Assembly (NCBI GenBank): GCA_029593505.1
Contig: JAKTNI010000004.1
Span: 116,332-180,331, forward strand
Direction of reading: 5' to 3'
Source of the DNA: Streptococcus suis
GTDB lineage: Bacteria; Bacillota; Bacilli; Lactobacillales; Streptococcaceae
Length of the DNA stretch: 64,000 nt
Shown here: positions 29,723-39,706 of the stretch, one piece after another
Layout: the number at the start of each line of letters is the position of its first letter
Numbering within the stretch: the first letter of the stretch is position 1
Position numbers and translations under genes: made by a program
The notes under the pieces: generated by a model
The model's database searches: none
Told to the model about the DNA's origin: nothing
Seen by the model: the letters and a program-made list of their open reading frames with translations, nothing else

Positions 29723-30472
29723 ATGACAAGATATAAAGCGATTGTTTCTTATGATGGTTCTAATTTTTCTGGTTTTCAGCGTCAGCCTCATGCTCGTACA
29801 GTTCAAGAAGAAATTGAAAAAACTTTGCAACGTCTTAATAATGGTAAACGGATTGTTGTACATGGAGCTGGGCGTACGGATGCTGGGGTTCATGCCTACG
29901 GTCAGGTAATTCATTTTGATTTACCAGAAACTCGAGATATGGAAAAGTTGCGGTTTGCTTTAGATACTCAAACAGCAGAAGATATTGATGTCGTTCGAGT
30001 TGAGCAAGTCGCAGATGATTTTCATTGCCGTTATGCTAACCACACTAAAACGTATGAATTTTTGGTGGATATTGGTCGACCTAAAAATCCCATGATGCGA
30101 TGTTATGCAACCCATTTTCCGTATGATTTAGATGTAAGGCGAATACAGAAAGCAATTGTTGACCTGATTGGTAAACATGATTTTACCGGCTTTACGGCTT
30201 CAGGCACATCTGTGGAAAATAAGGTGCGGACCATTACGGAGGCTAGGGTAGAGTTGGATAGCAAACGAAATTTTCTTATCTTTACTTTTTCTGGCGATGG
30301 TTTTCTCTACAAACAAGTACGTAATATGGTTGGAACCTTGCTCAAAATTGGTAATAACAGGATACCTGTTGAGCAAGTTCAGAGAATATTAAAAGAGAAA
30401 AATCGGAATTTGGCAGGACCGACAGCTGGTCCTAGTGGCTTGTATTTAAAGGAGATTAGATATGAAGAATAA
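29723..30472 (+). CDS. truA: tRNA pseudouridine(38-40) synthase
   Basis: 249 residues. Converts uridines 38-40 of the tRNA anticodon arm to pseudouridine. Catalytic Asp is in [12 protein letters not shown]; the N-terminus [19 protein letters not shown] is the conserved family start, fixing ATG 29723. No Shine-Dalgarno is present and the promoter sits directly on the start. It overlaps the next gene by 11 bp, giving an operon truA-kinase-ECF-DUF436. Confidence 0.95.
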   Translation: MTRYKAIVSYDGSNFSGFQRQPHARTVQEEIEKTLQRLNNGKRIVVHGAGRTDAGVHAYGQVIHFDLPETRDMEKLRFALDTQTAEDIDVVRVEQVADDFHCRYANHTKTYEFLVDIGRPKNPMMRCYATHFPYDLDVRRIQKAIVDLIGKHDFTGFTASGTSVENKVRTITEARVELDSKRNFLIFTFSGDGFLYKQVRNMVGTLLKIGNNRIPVEQVQRILKEKNRNLAGPTAGPSGLYLKEIRYEE

Positions 30473-31223
30473 TTTAATTTTGGCCCTGTCCGGTAATGAT
30501 ATCTTTAGTGGTGGTGGTCTATATGCGGATTTGACAACGTATACGGTGCATCAATTACATGGTTTTGTAGCAGTCACATGTCTTACAGCGATGACGGAAC
30601 AGGGATTTGAAGTATTTCCGACAGATTCGCATCTTTTTTCTCATCAGCTAAGTAGTCTGAAACAGGTGGATTTTTCAGCTATTAAGATCGGTCTCTTGCC
30701 AAATGTAGAAATAGCAGAGCAGGTTTTGGCTTTTGTTCAAGCTCATTCAGATATTCCAATTGTTTTAGATCCTGTTTTGGTATGCAAAGAAACACATGAT
30801 ACAGAAGTCAGTCAATTACGCGATGAACTGATGAAAATTTTCCCCTCTGTAACGATTATCACACCTAATTTAGCAGAAGCTGGGTTATTGACCCAGCGTT
30901 CTATTACAAATGTGACGGAGATGAAAGAAGCTGCTGTAGCCTTGTATGAGATGGGTGCTAAATATGTGGTCATCAAGGGAGGTTCTCGTTTGAGTGGTGA
31001 ACAAGCTATCGATATTTTTTATGATGGTAGTGATTTTGTTATACTTGAGTCACCGTTGTTAGATAAAAATAATGTAGGAGCAGGTTGTACGTTTGCATCT
31101 AGTATTGCTAGTCAATTGCTTCTTGGGAAATCTCCTTTAGAAGCAGTTCGTTTGTCTAAGGAGTTTGTACATCGTGCTATTGCAGCATCAGATGATTATG
31201 GAGTAATTCAATATGAGAAATAA
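30462..31223 (+). CDS. PdxK/ThiD-family pyridoxine or hydroxymethylpyrimidine kinase
   Basis: 253 residues, ribokinase fold. [28 protein letters not shown] is the ThiD-like N-terminus, written here only as markers GNDIFSGGG and [13 protein letters not shown]; the anion-hole motif [15 protein letters not shown] contains the usual catalytic GAGC/D region, with Cys where ThiD/PdxK2 often have it. ThiD-like kinases in organisms without thiamine synthesis often act as pyridoxal kinases. Position next to an ECF S-component supports vitamin salvage (B6 or HMP). It overlaps truA by 11 bp and the next gene by 11 bp. Confidence 0.85.
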   Translation: MKNNLILALSGNDIFSGGGLYADLTTYTVHQLHGFVAVTCLTAMTEQGFEVFPTDSHLFSHQLSSLKQVDFSAIKIGLLPNVEIAEQVLAFVQAHSDIPIVLDPVLVCKETHDTEVSQLRDELMKIFPSVTIITPNLAEAGLLTQRSITNVTEMKEAAVALYEMGAKYVVIKGGSRLSGEQAIDIFYDGSDFVILESPLLDKNNVGAGCTFASSIASQLLLGKSPLEAVRLSKEFVHRAIAASDDYGVIQYEK

Positions 31224-31692
31224 ACAAACAAAAAAAATCGTTTTATTGGCTATTTTAACAGCTCTTAGCTTGGTTTTAGCTTTTATTCATGTACCAACTC
31301 CAACTGGTTTTGTGACGTTGTTGGATGTAGGAGTCTTTTTTACAGCTTTCTATTTTGGGAAAAAAGAGGGAGCTATTGTTGGTGGTTTATCCGGACTATT
31401 AATTGACTTTTTATTGGGGTATCCTCAGTGGGCGTTATTTAGTTTGATTTTTCATGGAGCTCAAGGTTATTTTGCTGGTTGGAAAGGAACTCGACGTTTT
31501 GTCGGTGTTTGTTTGGCAAGCTTGAGTATGGTTGGTGGATATTTTGTAGCTTCTAGTTTTATGTATAATGTGGCAGAAGCAGCGACAGGAATTGTTGGCA
31601 ATGTTGCTCAAAATACAGTGGGATTAGTAGTTGGTTACCTTCTGGCTCAAGCAGTAAGTAAAATAGGAGTTGAACGTCATGTCTTTAAGTGA
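31213..31692 (+). CDS. ECF transporter S component
   Basis: 159 residues, five to six hydrophobic segments ([52 protein letters not shown], etc.). This matches the small substrate-binding subunits of energy-coupling-factor importers, which share the EcfAA'T module encoded elsewhere. The neighbouring kinase suggests the substrate is pyridoxine or hydroxymethylpyrimidine. The vitamin identity is inference from context. Confidence 0.85.
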   Translation: MRNKQTKKIVLLAILTALSLVLAFIHVPTPTGFVTLLDVGVFFTAFYFGKKEGAIVGGLSGLLIDFLLGYPQWALFSLIFHGAQGYFAGWKGTRRFVGVCLASLSMVGGYFVASSFMYNVAEAATGIVGNVAQNTVGLVVGYLLAQAVSKIGVERHVFK

Positions 31693-32242
31693 GATAGAAA
31701 CTCAGACGAAACTGTTGATAGAAGAAATTCTTGAATTGAGCAATATACAAAAAGGACAGATTTTTGTATTGGGACTGTCGTCTAGCGAAGTCATTGGCAG
31801 TCATATCGGAAAAAATTCGAGTAGAGAAGTTGGACAGGTAATTGTCAAATCTATTTTGGAAGTGCTAGAACCTAGAGGAATTTATCTTGCAGTACAAGGA
31901 TGTGAACATTTGAATAGAGCTTTAGTTGTTGAACGAGAGCTTGCTCTTCAAAAAGACTTGGAAATTGTTAATGTGTTACCAACATTACATGCGGGTGGTT
32001 CAGGTCAGTTAGCTGCATTTGATTATATGATGGATCCGGTGGAAGTAGAATTTATTGTTGCTCAAGCTGGCGTAGATATTGGAGATACTGCTATTGGTAT
32101 GCATATCAAGCATGTACAGGTGCCAATTCGTCCGAGTATTCGTTCGATTGGAGCGGCCCATGTTACTGCTTTAGCAACTAGACCAAAATTGATTGGGGGG
32201 GCTCGTGCTACGTATCAAGAAGATGTGATACGTAAGCAGTAA
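31679..32242 (+). CDS. TIGR01440/DUF436 family protein
   Basis: 187 residues from ATG 31679, chosen because GGAG ends 9 bp before it; a TTG at 31670 in the same frame is too close to that site. Starts [20 protein letters not shown]. Conserved features include [37 protein letters not shown] and [15 protein letters not shown]. Function is unknown; homologues occur widely in Firmicutes. Its 14-bp overlap with the S-component gene puts it in the vitamin operon. Confidence 0.85.
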   Translation: MSLSEIETQTKLLIEEILELSNIQKGQIFVLGLSSSEVIGSHIGKNSSREVGQVIVKSILEVLEPRGIYLAVQGCEHLNRALVVERELALQKDLEIVNVLPTLHAGGSGQLAAFDYMMDPVEVEFIVAQAGVDIGDTAIGMHIKHVQVPIRPSIRSIGAAHVTALATRPKLIGGARATYQEDVIRKQ

Positions 32243-32258
32243 GCTTTGAATACAATAA

Positions 32259-32305
32259 GAATAAGGTGAAACATGTTTAAAATATTGTTTCACCTTATTC
32301 TATTT
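32259..32305 (+). terminator. Terminator of the truA operon
   Basis: A 15-bp perfect stem GAATAAGGTGAAACA / complement at 32286-32300, 12-nt loop, then TATTTTATATTTTT. Confidence 0.9.
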
Positions 32306-32315
32306 TATATTTTTA

Positions 32316-32347
32316 AAATCCTCTGATGAAATTTCATCAGAGGATTT
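32316..32347 (-). terminator. Terminator of tig
   Basis: A perfect 32-bp inverted repeat with arms AAATCCTCTGATGAAA; lies 9 bp beyond the tig stop and reads TTTTAAAAAT afterwards on the minus strand. Confidence 0.75.
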
Positions 32348-32355
32348 GAGAATGG

Positions 32356-33639
32356 TTATTTTACAGTTACGGTACTGGTAATCAATTCAACAGCTTTTTT
32401 AACAGCGATGTCATGCTTAAGCATTTCTGGAGAAAGTAGACTACGGACTTGTGCTACTTCCATTTTATAAGTTGCTGCTAAGTCTTCGATTTCTTTGTTG
32501 ATTTCTTCTTCAGTTGCTTCAAAGCCTTCTGCTTTAGCTACTGCTTCAACGACCAAGTTTGTTTTTGTGCGTTTTTCAGCATCAGCTTCATACTGCTTAT
32601 GAAGATCTTCGCGAGTTGTACCAGTGATTTGGAAATACATATCTGGTGAAATACCTTGTTGTTGCATACCACCTAAGAATTCATTGACTGCACGATGAAC
32701 TTCTTCATGAATCATTTCTTCTGGTAGTTCAACGATTTCAGCGTTGTCTACTGCTAATTCAAGAGCTGCAGCTTCAACTGCCTCGTCAAATGAAACAGCT
32801 TTACTTGCTTCTAATTCCTTGCGGTATTTAGCCTTCAACTCGTCCAACGTTTCTACTTCTTCGTCAATGTCTTTTGCTAATTCGTCGTCTAAAGCTGGAA
32901 CTTCTTTGGTTTTTACTTCATGAATTTTTGTTACAAAGAGCGCCGGTTTACCTGCAAGATCAGTTGCTTGGTAGTCTTCTGGGAAAGTCACTTCAACGTT
33001 TACTTCTTCACCAGCTGAATGACCTACCAATTGAGCTTCAAAACCTGGGATAAATTGACCTGAACCAAGTCCAAGTGAGAAGTTTTCACCTTTTCCGCCG
33101 TCAAACTCAACACCGTCAACAGAACCAACGAAATCAATAACAACTGTGTCACCTTCAGCTGCTGGACCTTCTTTGAGAATCAATTCAGCCAAGTTGTTGC
33201 GTTCGCGTTCGATTTTGGCATCAACTTCCTCATCTGATACTTCTTTAGTCGCTTCGACTGACACTTCTAAGTTTTTGTATTCACCTAATTTTACTTCAGG
33301 TTTTGTTACAACCTCAGCAGTAATTGTCCAGTCTTGTCCTTTTTCCATTGACACAACATCAATTTTTGGTTGCGCAACAACTTCGAGACCTGCTTCGGTA
33401 ACTGCCGCTTCATAAGCTGCTGGCAAAAGAGCATTTACAACATCTTGATATAGAGATTCTTCGCCAAATTTTTGATTGAACACGGCGCGTGGTAAATGTC
33501 CTTTACGGAAACCTGGAAGATTAATATCTTTCTTAATCTTGTTGAAAGCACGATCTAATTCAGGCTTAATTGCATCTTGACTAATTGTGAAAGTCAAAAC
33601 ACCACGATTTGTTTCTTTTGTTTCAAATGATACAGACAT
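32356..33639 (-). CDS. tig: Trigger factor, ribosome-associated chaperone
   Basis: 427 residues. N-terminal ribosome-binding domain with the signature [14 protein letters not shown] (residues about 41-54, contains the FRK loop), a central FKBP-type peptidyl-prolyl isomerase domain ([20 protein letters not shown]), and a long acidic C-terminal chaperone domain. RBS AAGGAG. Abundant housekeeping protein; codon use looks highly expressed. Single gene with its own promoter. Confidence 0.96.
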   Translation of the reverse strand: MSVSFETKETNRGVLTFTISQDAIKPELDRAFNKIKKDINLPGFRKGHLPRAVFNQKFGEESLYQDVVNALLPAAYEAAVTEAGLEVVAQPKIDVVSMEKGQDWTITAEVVTKPEVKLGEYKNLEVSVEATKEVSDEEVDAKIERERNNLAELILKEGPAAEGDTVVIDFVGSVDGVEFDGGKGENFSLGLGSGQFIPGFEAQLVGHSAGEEVNVEVTFPEDYQATDLAGKPALFVTKIHEVKTKEVPALDDELAKDIDEEVETLDELKAKYRKELEASKAVSFDEAVEAAALELAVDNAEIVELPEEMIHEEVHRAVNEFLGGMQQQGISPDMYFQITGTTREDLHKQYEADAEKRTKTNLVVEAVAKAEGFEATEEEINKEIEDLAATYKMEVAQVRSLLSPEMLKHDIAVKKAVELITSTVTVK

Positions 33640-33676
33640 TCTGTCATTCTCCTTAAAATTTTATTGCATACTCTTC

Positions 33677-33704
33677 ATTATAACACAATTATCATTGATT
33701 TCAA
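33677..33704 (-). promoter_or_regulatory. sigma-A promoter of tig
   Basis: Minus strand: -35 TTGAAA (complement of 33699-33704), 16-bp spacer, -10 TATAAT (complement of 33677-33682). Confidence 0.8.
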
Positions 33705-33855
33705 TGATTTTCTTTGTTGTTGAGGAGGCAATCTGAAATCAATGTGGTGATATTCAGAATACCATTTTTTTAGATTTTTTCTATTAGGTGTAATATCTTT
33801 ATATATTATAAAGTAAGTTGAACTAATGTAATTAGTATATGAGTACTAAAAAAGA

Positions 33856-33884
33856 TTGACAAAAAATTCACAAAGAGATATTAT
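33856..33884 (+). promoter_or_regulatory. sigma-A promoter of the YjiH-like gene
   Basis: -35 TTGACA (33856-33861), 17-bp spacer, -10 TATTAT (33879-33884). Confidence 0.8.
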
Positions 33885-33922
33885 GAACTATGTTGTGAAA
33901 AAAATAATTTGGGAGGTTCTTT

Positions 33923-35269
33923 GTGGACGCTAATTTACAGCAAAATAAGTTATTGGGCTTATTGAAGTTTTTGTTTTTTACATGTTTTGGACTGGTTTTT
34001 GTACTGGTTCCATTTAATATTGGTGGTAAGATAGACACGATATTGTTCTATTATTTGAAGCAGTTTATCAATCTTTTTACGCCACAGTTGACAGCTATTA
34101 TGGTTATATTTATTGTATTGAGTGCCTTGTTAGCTGTTTTGGATCAGTTCATTCCAAATACCATTATTCGTCGTAATCGATTATTGAATAAACTTTTTTC
34201 AACGACCTTATTTTATAGTTGTAACCGTGTGATAGGAGCGGTCATAACTCTTATGGTGTACTTCAAGGTTGGTCCTGAATTTATTGTTTCTCCAGATACG
34301 GGTGGAGCGATGCTCTCTTTGGCCACGCAATTATCTGTCTTAGTTCCTACGATGCTTCTATTTCAAACATTTATTTTAGAGTTTGGAGCAATGGAATTTA
34401 TTGGTGAGTTAGTCGGTGGTATTATGAAGCCTCTATTCAAAGTATCAGAAATCTGTGCGGTTAATATCATTAGTGCATGGGTTGGGCCAGGCAATGCTGC
34501 AATTATGGCAACAGAAGAATTGTTTGCTAAAGGTTACTTTACAGTAAAAGAAATGGCTATTATCGGTTCTCAATTTGCTACGGGAAGTGTTGGTTGGGTT
34601 GTTTTGGTGAGTTCGATTCTAGGTGTAATGGATTACTTTGGGTTAATTTTTGCTGGTTTAACTGTTATCGGTGCCCTTGTTGCAGCTATTGGTGTTCGCA
34701 TCCCACCTATTTCAACTTATCCTGATATCTATGTAGATGGCTCTACTGAAAAAGAATTTAAGACACTTCAAGCTGGTAATGTTTTTGCTCGAGGATTAGA
34801 AAATGCGATTCAACGTGCTAATAAAACGAGCTTGAAAAATTTCACTGCAAAAATTGACAATATGAGTTTCTATGTTTTTTGGCTTACTCCGATTATTGTA
34901 TGTTGGGGAACGCTAGCGTTAATTGTTTCGTTATATACTCCGTTATTGAAATGGGTATCGTTACCAGTTGAGGTAATTTTATCGCTGTTTGGTGTTGAAG
35001 AAGCTAAGCAAACAGCTAGTGCCATTATGTCAGGATTTGCAGATAATTACTTGCCAGTTATTTTGGGACAGAATATTGCGTCAGAAGTTAGTCGTGTAAT
35101 TATTGCAACAATGAGTATTATGCAGATCATTTACTTGTCTGAGACAGCTACTCTATTAACATCAACAAATAAACGTATGTCTTTCTTGGATGTGGTGATT
35201 ATTTTCTTGGAGAGAACTTTTATTTCATTGATTTTTATTATTTTAATGGCACAATGGTTTGTGGGTTAA
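33923..35269 (+). CDS. YjiH-like nucleoside-recognition (Gate) domain membrane protein
   Basis: 448 residues, about ten hydrophobic segments. GTG start with GGGAGG 8 bp upstream. The central ISAWVGPGNAAIMATEELFAKG region and the repeated Gate-like segments (SQFATGSVGWVVLVSSILG) match the YjiH family, membrane proteins related to nucleoside transporters but of unproven substrate. It is followed 18 bp later by a D-2-hydroxyacid dehydrogenase, almost certainly in the same transcript, so the imported or exported substrate may be a hydroxy/keto acid or a related metabolite (inference). Confidence 0.8.
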   Translation: MDANLQQNKLLGLLKFLFFTCFGLVFVLVPFNIGGKIDTILFYYLKQFINLFTPQLTAIMVIFIVLSALLAVLDQFIPNTIIRRNRLLNKLFSTTLFYSCNRVIGAVITLMVYFKVGPEFIVSPDTGGAMLSLATQLSVLVPTMLLFQTFILEFGAMEFIGELVGGIMKPLFKVSEICAVNIISAWVGPGNAAIMATEELFAKGYFTVKEMAIIGSQFATGSVGWVVLVSSILGVMDYFGLIFAGLTVIGALVAAIGVRIPPISTYPDIYVDGSTEKEFKTLQAGNVFARGLENAIQRANKTSLKNFTAKIDNMSFYVFWLTPIIVCWGTLALIVSLYTPLLKWVSLPVEVILSLFGVEEAKQTASAIMSGFADNYLPVILGQNIASEVSRVIIATMSIMQIIYLSETATLLTSTNKRMSFLDVVIIFLERTFISLIFIILMAQWFVG

Positions 35270-35287
35270 GGTAGAAGGAGAAAGTAG

Positions 35288-36277
35288 ATGAAAATTGTTA
35301 GATTATTTGAAGATAACATGCTAGATTATGAGAGAGAAGTTATCAAAAATCTAGGCTTAGATGTTAGTATTGAAGTAAGAGTTAGTCGAACAGAAGATGA
35401 GATTATTGAAAATGCCCAAGATGCTGATATAGTAATAGCAGTCTATCAGCCTTTAACAAAGCGTGTATTAGAGAATTTACCAAATCTTAAGTTAGTAGTT
35501 TACCGCTCTATTGGATTTAATAGTATTGATATGGATTATGCAAATTCCATCAATCTTCCTGTATCTCATTTATCAAATTATTGTACCGATGAGGTAGCAA
35601 ACTATGTTGTTGCAGCAATTCTCACTCATAATAGAAGAATTCATGATTTTAACCAGTCTATTAAGGTAGATCGTAAATGGGACTATGAATTATTCCCTGA
35701 TATGCGTCGTCTATCATCGCTCACAATTGGTTTAATTGGTTTTGGGAATATTCCAAGATTAGTTGCTAAGCGTTTACAAGTGTTTGGATGTAAGGTTGTG
35801 GCTTATGATCCATTTGTTAGTGCGGAGGATTTTGCAGCAGCGGGTGTTCAATCGGTGGATTTAGAGACGATTTTCAAAGATAGCGACTATATTTCCAGTC
35901 ATTTGCCGTTGAACAAACATACCGAAGGTATGTTGGACAAGTCATTGTTTGATCTGGCTACAAAATCACCCGTATTTATCAATTCATCTCGTGGTGGGGT
36001 AGTCAAAGAAGCCGATCTGGTTGATGCTTTACATACGGAAACATTTTCATATGCTATTTTAGATGTTGTTTCGACAGAAGATCCAAATTTAGACTCATTA
36101 CCATTTATGAGCATGGACACTGTTTTATTAACTCCTCATATTGCCTTTTATTCTCAAGAAGCTTTTTTACATGGCGTACGAGAGAATATGGAAAATATCT
36201 TAGCTTTTGTTGAGAAAAGATATAATCAAGCTGATATTGTGAATCTAGGTTCATTGACCTTAGATTCTGTGGAATAA
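35288..36277 (+). CDS. D-isomer-specific 2-hydroxyacid dehydrogenase family protein
   Basis: 329 residues. NAD-binding Rossmann fold with GLIGFGNIPRLVAKRL (about 148-163; GxGxxP rather than the common GxGxIG), NSSRGGVVKEADL, catalytic Arg in that SSRGG stretch, Glu in the ISSHLPL...TEDPNLD region and His in LLTPHIAFYS. Family members interconvert 2-keto and D-2-hydroxy acids or act on phosphoglycerate; the substrate is not assignable. Second gene of the pair with the YjiH-like protein; RBS GAAGGAGAAAG. Confidence 0.87.
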   Translation: MKIVRLFEDNMLDYEREVIKNLGLDVSIEVRVSRTEDEIIENAQDADIVIAVYQPLTKRVLENLPNLKLVVYRSIGFNSIDMDYANSINLPVSHLSNYCTDEVANYVVAAILTHNRRIHDFNQSIKVDRKWDYELFPDMRRLSSLTIGLIGFGNIPRLVAKRLQVFGCKVVAYDPFVSAEDFAAAGVQSVDLETIFKDSDYISSHLPLNKHTEGMLDKSLFDLATKSPVFINSSRGGVVKEADLVDALHTETFSYAILDVVSTEDPNLDSLPFMSMDTVLLTPHIAFYSQEAFLHGVRENMENILAFVEKRYNQADIVNLGSLTLDSVE

Positions 36278-36312
36278 TGATCGTTGTATGTATTTTTTAA
36301 AATACATTGGCT

Positions 36313-36348
36313 ATCTCCATACTCTTACTAAGAGTATGGAGATTTTTG
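36313..36348 (+). terminator. Terminator after the dehydrogenase
   Basis: A 14-bp perfect stem ATCTCCATACTCTT with complement at 36330-36343, 3-nt loop, then TTTTTGATTTTT. Confidence 0.92.
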
Positions 36349-36450
36349 ATTTTTAAACAGCTTTGTTTTCTGAGATTATAAAGTTCTTTCTCCTCTTGGG
36401 AAAATGTGGTACAATAAAAAGATAGATTTCTATTTAGGAGGAATGTAAGA

Positions 36451-36753
36451 ATGAAGATTTCTGAAGCAGAAGTCCGTCATGTTGCTAAGTTGTCTAAGCT
36501 AGAATTTTCTGACCAAGAAACAGCAGCATTTGCACAGACTCTGAGTAAGATTGTAGATATGGTTGAATTATTGAATGAAGTTGATACGACAGGTGTTGCG
36601 GTAACGACAACGATGGCTGATCGTAAGAATGTTATGCGTGAGGACATTGCTCAAAAGGGTAATAGTCGTGAAGAACTGTTCAAAAATGTACCAGAGTCTC
36701 AAGATCACTTTATCAAGGTACCAGCTATTTTAGATGGTGGAGGGGATGCCTAA
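36451..36753 (+). CDS. gatC: Glu-tRNA(Gln)/Asp-tRNA(Asn) amidotransferase subunit C
   Basis: 100 residues. Small stabilising subunit of the GatCAB complex; starts [20 protein letters not shown], the family pattern, and ends with LRED-like VMREDIAQ ... [25 protein letters not shown] possible -10 TACAAT lies at 36410-36415. The stop overlaps the gatA start (TAATG). Confidence 0.95.
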   Translation: MKISEAEVRHVAKLSKLEFSDQETAAFAQTLSKIVDMVELLNEVDTTGVAVTTTMADRKNVMREDIAQKGNSREELFKNVPESQDHFIKVPAILDGGGDA

Positions 36754-38219
36754 TGACTTTTAATAATAAAACAATTGATGAGTTGCATAGCCTTCTTGTC
36801 AACAAGGAGATTTCGGCTGTTGAATTGACGAAAGCTACTTTAGAAGATATTAAGATTCGTGAGGAGGCTATGGGTGCTTTCTTGACTATTACAGAAGAGA
36901 AAGCTTTGGCTCAAGCAGCTGCTTTAGATGCTAAAGGAATTGATGCAGACAATATTATGGCTGGGATTCCTCTTGCTGTAAAAGATAATATTTCAACAAA
37001 AGGCATTTTGACAACTGCGGCTTCTAAAATACTGTATAACTATGAGCCAATTTTCGATGCAACAGTTATGGAACGAGCATATGCTAAGGATATGATTTTG
37101 GTGGGTAAGACCAACATGGATGAGTTTGCTATGGGTGGCTCTAACGAAAATTCAGCCTTTAAACCAGCCAAAAATGCATGGGATCAAACCAAAGTACCCG
37201 GAGGTTCATCAGGTGGTTCGGCTTCTGCAGTTGCGTCAGGACAGGTTCTCTTGTCTCTTGGATCAGATACTGGTGGCTCTATTCGTCAACCTGCAGCTTT
37301 TAGTGGTATTGTTGGCATGAAACCGACCTATGGAACAGTATCACGTTTTGGTTTGATTGCCTTTGGTTCATCTTTTGATCAAATTGGACCATTGTCTCAG
37401 ACAGTAAAAGAGAATGCTCAGTTACTCAATGTTATTTCTGGTCATGATACTAGAGATGCAACCTCAACGACACATGAAATTGCTGATTTTACTAGTAAGA
37501 TTGGACGAGATATAAAAGGACTGAAAATTGCACTTCCTAAAGAATATATAGGAGAGGGAATTGATCCACAGGTTAAGGAAGTTATTCTCAGAGCCGCTAA
37601 GCAGTTAGAAAATCTTGGGGCAATTATTGAAGAAGTGAGTTTACCACATTCTAAGTATGGCGTGGCAGTATACTATATTATTGCTTCTTCTGAAGCTTCT
37701 TCCAATTTGCAGCGCTTTGATGGTATTCGTTATGGTTTCCGTGCTGAAGATGCAACGAATTTGGAAGAAATCTACGTTAAAACACGTAGCCAAGGTTTTG
37801 GTGAAGAAGTGAAACGTCGGATTATGCTCGGAACGTTCAGTTTGTCTTCTGGTTATTATGATGCTTATTTTAAAAAAGCAGGGCAGGTAAGAACGCTTAT
37901 TATTCAAGATTTTGAAAAAGTTTTCGCTAATTATGACTTGATTTTGGGTCCAACAGCGCCGACAGTTGCTTTTGATTTGAATAGCTTGAATCATGATCCA
38001 GTTTCCATGTATCTTGCTGATTTGTTGACCATTCCTGTCAACTTGGCAGGTCTACCGGGAATTTCGATTCCTGCTGGTTTTGTAGAAGGTTTGCCGGTTG
38101 GTTTGCAGTTAATTGGTCCAAAATATTCAGAGGAAACAATCTATCAAGTTGCGGCAGCATTTGAAACAACAACGGACTATCATAAGCAAAAACCAGTAAT
38201 TTTTGGAGGTATAAACTAA
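36753..38219 (+). CDS. gatA: Glu-tRNA(Gln) amidotransferase subunit A
   Basis: 488 residues, amidase-signature family; hydrolyses glutamine to supply ammonia for converting misacylated Glu-tRNA(Gln). Ser-Ser-Lys triad: Lys in [12 protein letters not shown], cis-Ser in [15 protein letters not shown] and nucleophile in [11 protein letters not shown]. Start overlaps gatC stop by one base and its stop overlaps gatB, so expression is tightly coupled for stoichiometry. Confidence 0.97.
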   Translation: MTFNNKTIDELHSLLVNKEISAVELTKATLEDIKIREEAMGAFLTITEEKALAQAAALDAKGIDADNIMAGIPLAVKDNISTKGILTTAASKILYNYEPIFDATVMERAYAKDMILVGKTNMDEFAMGGSNENSAFKPAKNAWDQTKVPGGSSGGSASAVASGQVLLSLGSDTGGSIRQPAAFSGIVGMKPTYGTVSRFGLIAFGSSFDQIGPLSQTVKENAQLLNVISGHDTRDATSTTHEIADFTSKIGRDIKGLKIALPKEYIGEGIDPQVKEVILRAAKQLENLGAIIEEVSLPHSKYGVAVYYIIASSEASSNLQRFDGIRYGFRAEDATNLEEIYVKTRSQGFGEEVKRRIMLGTFSLSSGYYDAYFKKAGQVRTLIIQDFEKVFANYDLILGPTAPTVAFDLNSLNHDPVSMYLADLLTIPVNLAGLPGISIPAGFVEGLPVGLQLIGPKYSEETIYQVAAAFETTTDYHKQKPVIFGGIN

Positions 38220-39658
38220 TGAACTTTGAAACAATTATTGGTCTGGAAGTCCATGTAGAGTTAAATACAAACTCGAAAATTTTTTCTCCGTCATCTGCTC
38301 ATTTTGGTGAAGATCCAAATGCGAACACCAATGTTATTGACTGGTCTTTTCCGGGAGTACTACCTGTTTTAAATAAGGGTGTCGTTGATGCAGGGATTAA
38401 GGCTGCTTTGGCTTTAAATATGGATATTCATAAAGAAATGCATTTTGATCGCAAGAACTATTTCTATCCTGATAATCCCAAAGCATATCAGATTTCTCAG
38501 TTTGATGAGCCCATTGGGTATAATGGTTGGATCGAGATTGAATTAGAAGATGGTTCAACTAAAAAAATTCGTATTGAACGTGCTCACTTAGAAGAAGATG
38601 CAGGAAAAAATACTCATGGAACGGATGGTTATTCCTATGTTGATCTGAACCGTCAGGGAGTACCGTTGATTGAGATTGTTTCTGAAGCAGATATGCGCTC
38701 TCCTGAAGAGGCGTATGCTTACTTGACTGCTTTGAAAGAAATTATCCAGTACACAGGTATTTCGGATGTGAAAATGGAAGAGGGCTCTATGCGAGTAGAT
38801 GCCAACATTTCGCTTCGTCCGTATGGTCAAGAAAAATTTGGTACCAAGACTGAGTTGAAAAACCTGAATTCCTTCAATTATGTTCGTAAAGGTTTGCAGT
38901 ACGAAGTAGAACGTCAAGCGAAAATTTTGCGTTCTGGTGGTCAAATCCAACAAGAAACGCGTCGTTATGATGAAGCAACAGGGGAAACCATTTTGATGCG
39001 TGTCAAGGAAGGATCATCCGACTATCGTTATTTCCCAGAGCCAGATTTACCGCTTTATGAGATTGATGACAGTTGGATTGAGGAAATGCGTGCAGCATTA
39101 CCAGTCTTTCCAAAGACGCGTCGTACCAACTATGTGAATAAATTAGGCTTGACAGCTTATGATGCTGATCAACTAACAGCTACCAAAGCTGTGTCAGACT
39201 TTTTTGAAGCGGCAGTAGTCTTAGGTGGAGATGCCAAACAAGTTTCCAACTGGTTGCAAGGAGAGGTTGCTCAATTTCTGAATGCAGAAAGCAAAACGAT
39301 TGAACAGATTGCTCTTACACCAGAAAATTTAGTTGAGATGCTTGCTTTAATTGCTGATGGAACTATCTCGTCTAAAATTGCTAAAAAAGTTTTTGTTCAC
39401 TTAGCCAAGGAAGGTGGCTCTGCTAAGGCGTATGTTGAAAAAGCAGGCTTGGTACAAATTTCAGACCCTGCAGTCTTGATTCCGATTATTCATCAAGTTT
39501 TTGCAGATAATGAAGCAGCAGTAGCTGACTTTAAATCTGGGAAACGAAATGCTGACAAAGCTTTTACAGGATTTTTGATGAAGGCGACCAAGGGTCAAGC
39601 TAATCCACAAGTTGCTCAACAGTTGTTGGCACAAGAGTTAGTGAAATTATTGGATTAA
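38219..39658 (+). CDS. gatB: Glu-tRNA(Gln) amidotransferase subunit B
   Basis: 479 residues. Kinase domain of the amidotransferase: [14 protein letters not shown] at the N-terminus, [11 protein letters not shown], and [12 protein letters not shown]-terminal helical tRNA-binding YqeY-like tail (VNNWLQGEV... [12 protein letters not shown]). It activates Glu-tRNA(Gln) by phosphorylation and transfers ammonia. Last gene of gatCAB; a very strong terminator follows. Confidence 0.97.
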   Translation: MNFETIIGLEVHVELNTNSKIFSPSSAHFGEDPNANTNVIDWSFPGVLPVLNKGVVDAGIKAALALNMDIHKEMHFDRKNYFYPDNPKAYQISQFDEPIGYNGWIEIELEDGSTKKIRIERAHLEEDAGKNTHGTDGYSYVDLNRQGVPLIEIVSEADMRSPEEAYAYLTALKEIIQYTGISDVKMEEGSMRVDANISLRPYGQEKFGTKTELKNLNSFNYVRKGLQYEVERQAKILRSGGQIQQETRRYDEATGETILMRVKEGSSDYRYFPEPDLPLYEIDDSWIEEMRAALPVFPKTRRTNYVNKLGLTAYDADQLTATKAVSDFFEAAVVLGGDAKQVSNWLQGEVAQFLNAESKTIEQIALTPENLVEMLALIADGTISSKIAKKVFVHLAKEGGSAKAYVEKAGLVQISDPAVLIPIIHQVFADNEAAVADFKSGKRNADKAFTGFLMKATKGQANPQVAQQLLAQELVKLLD

Positions 39659-39660
39659 AG

Positions 39661-39706
39661 AATAGTATAAAATGAGAGTTCTTTTGAACTCTCATTTTAT
39701 ACTATT
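39661..39706. terminator. Bidirectional terminator between gatB and galR
   Basis: A 21-bp perfect stem (39661-39681 with 39686-39706) and a 4-nt loop, the strongest hairpin in the window; T runs are interrupted on both sides. Confidence 0.9.
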
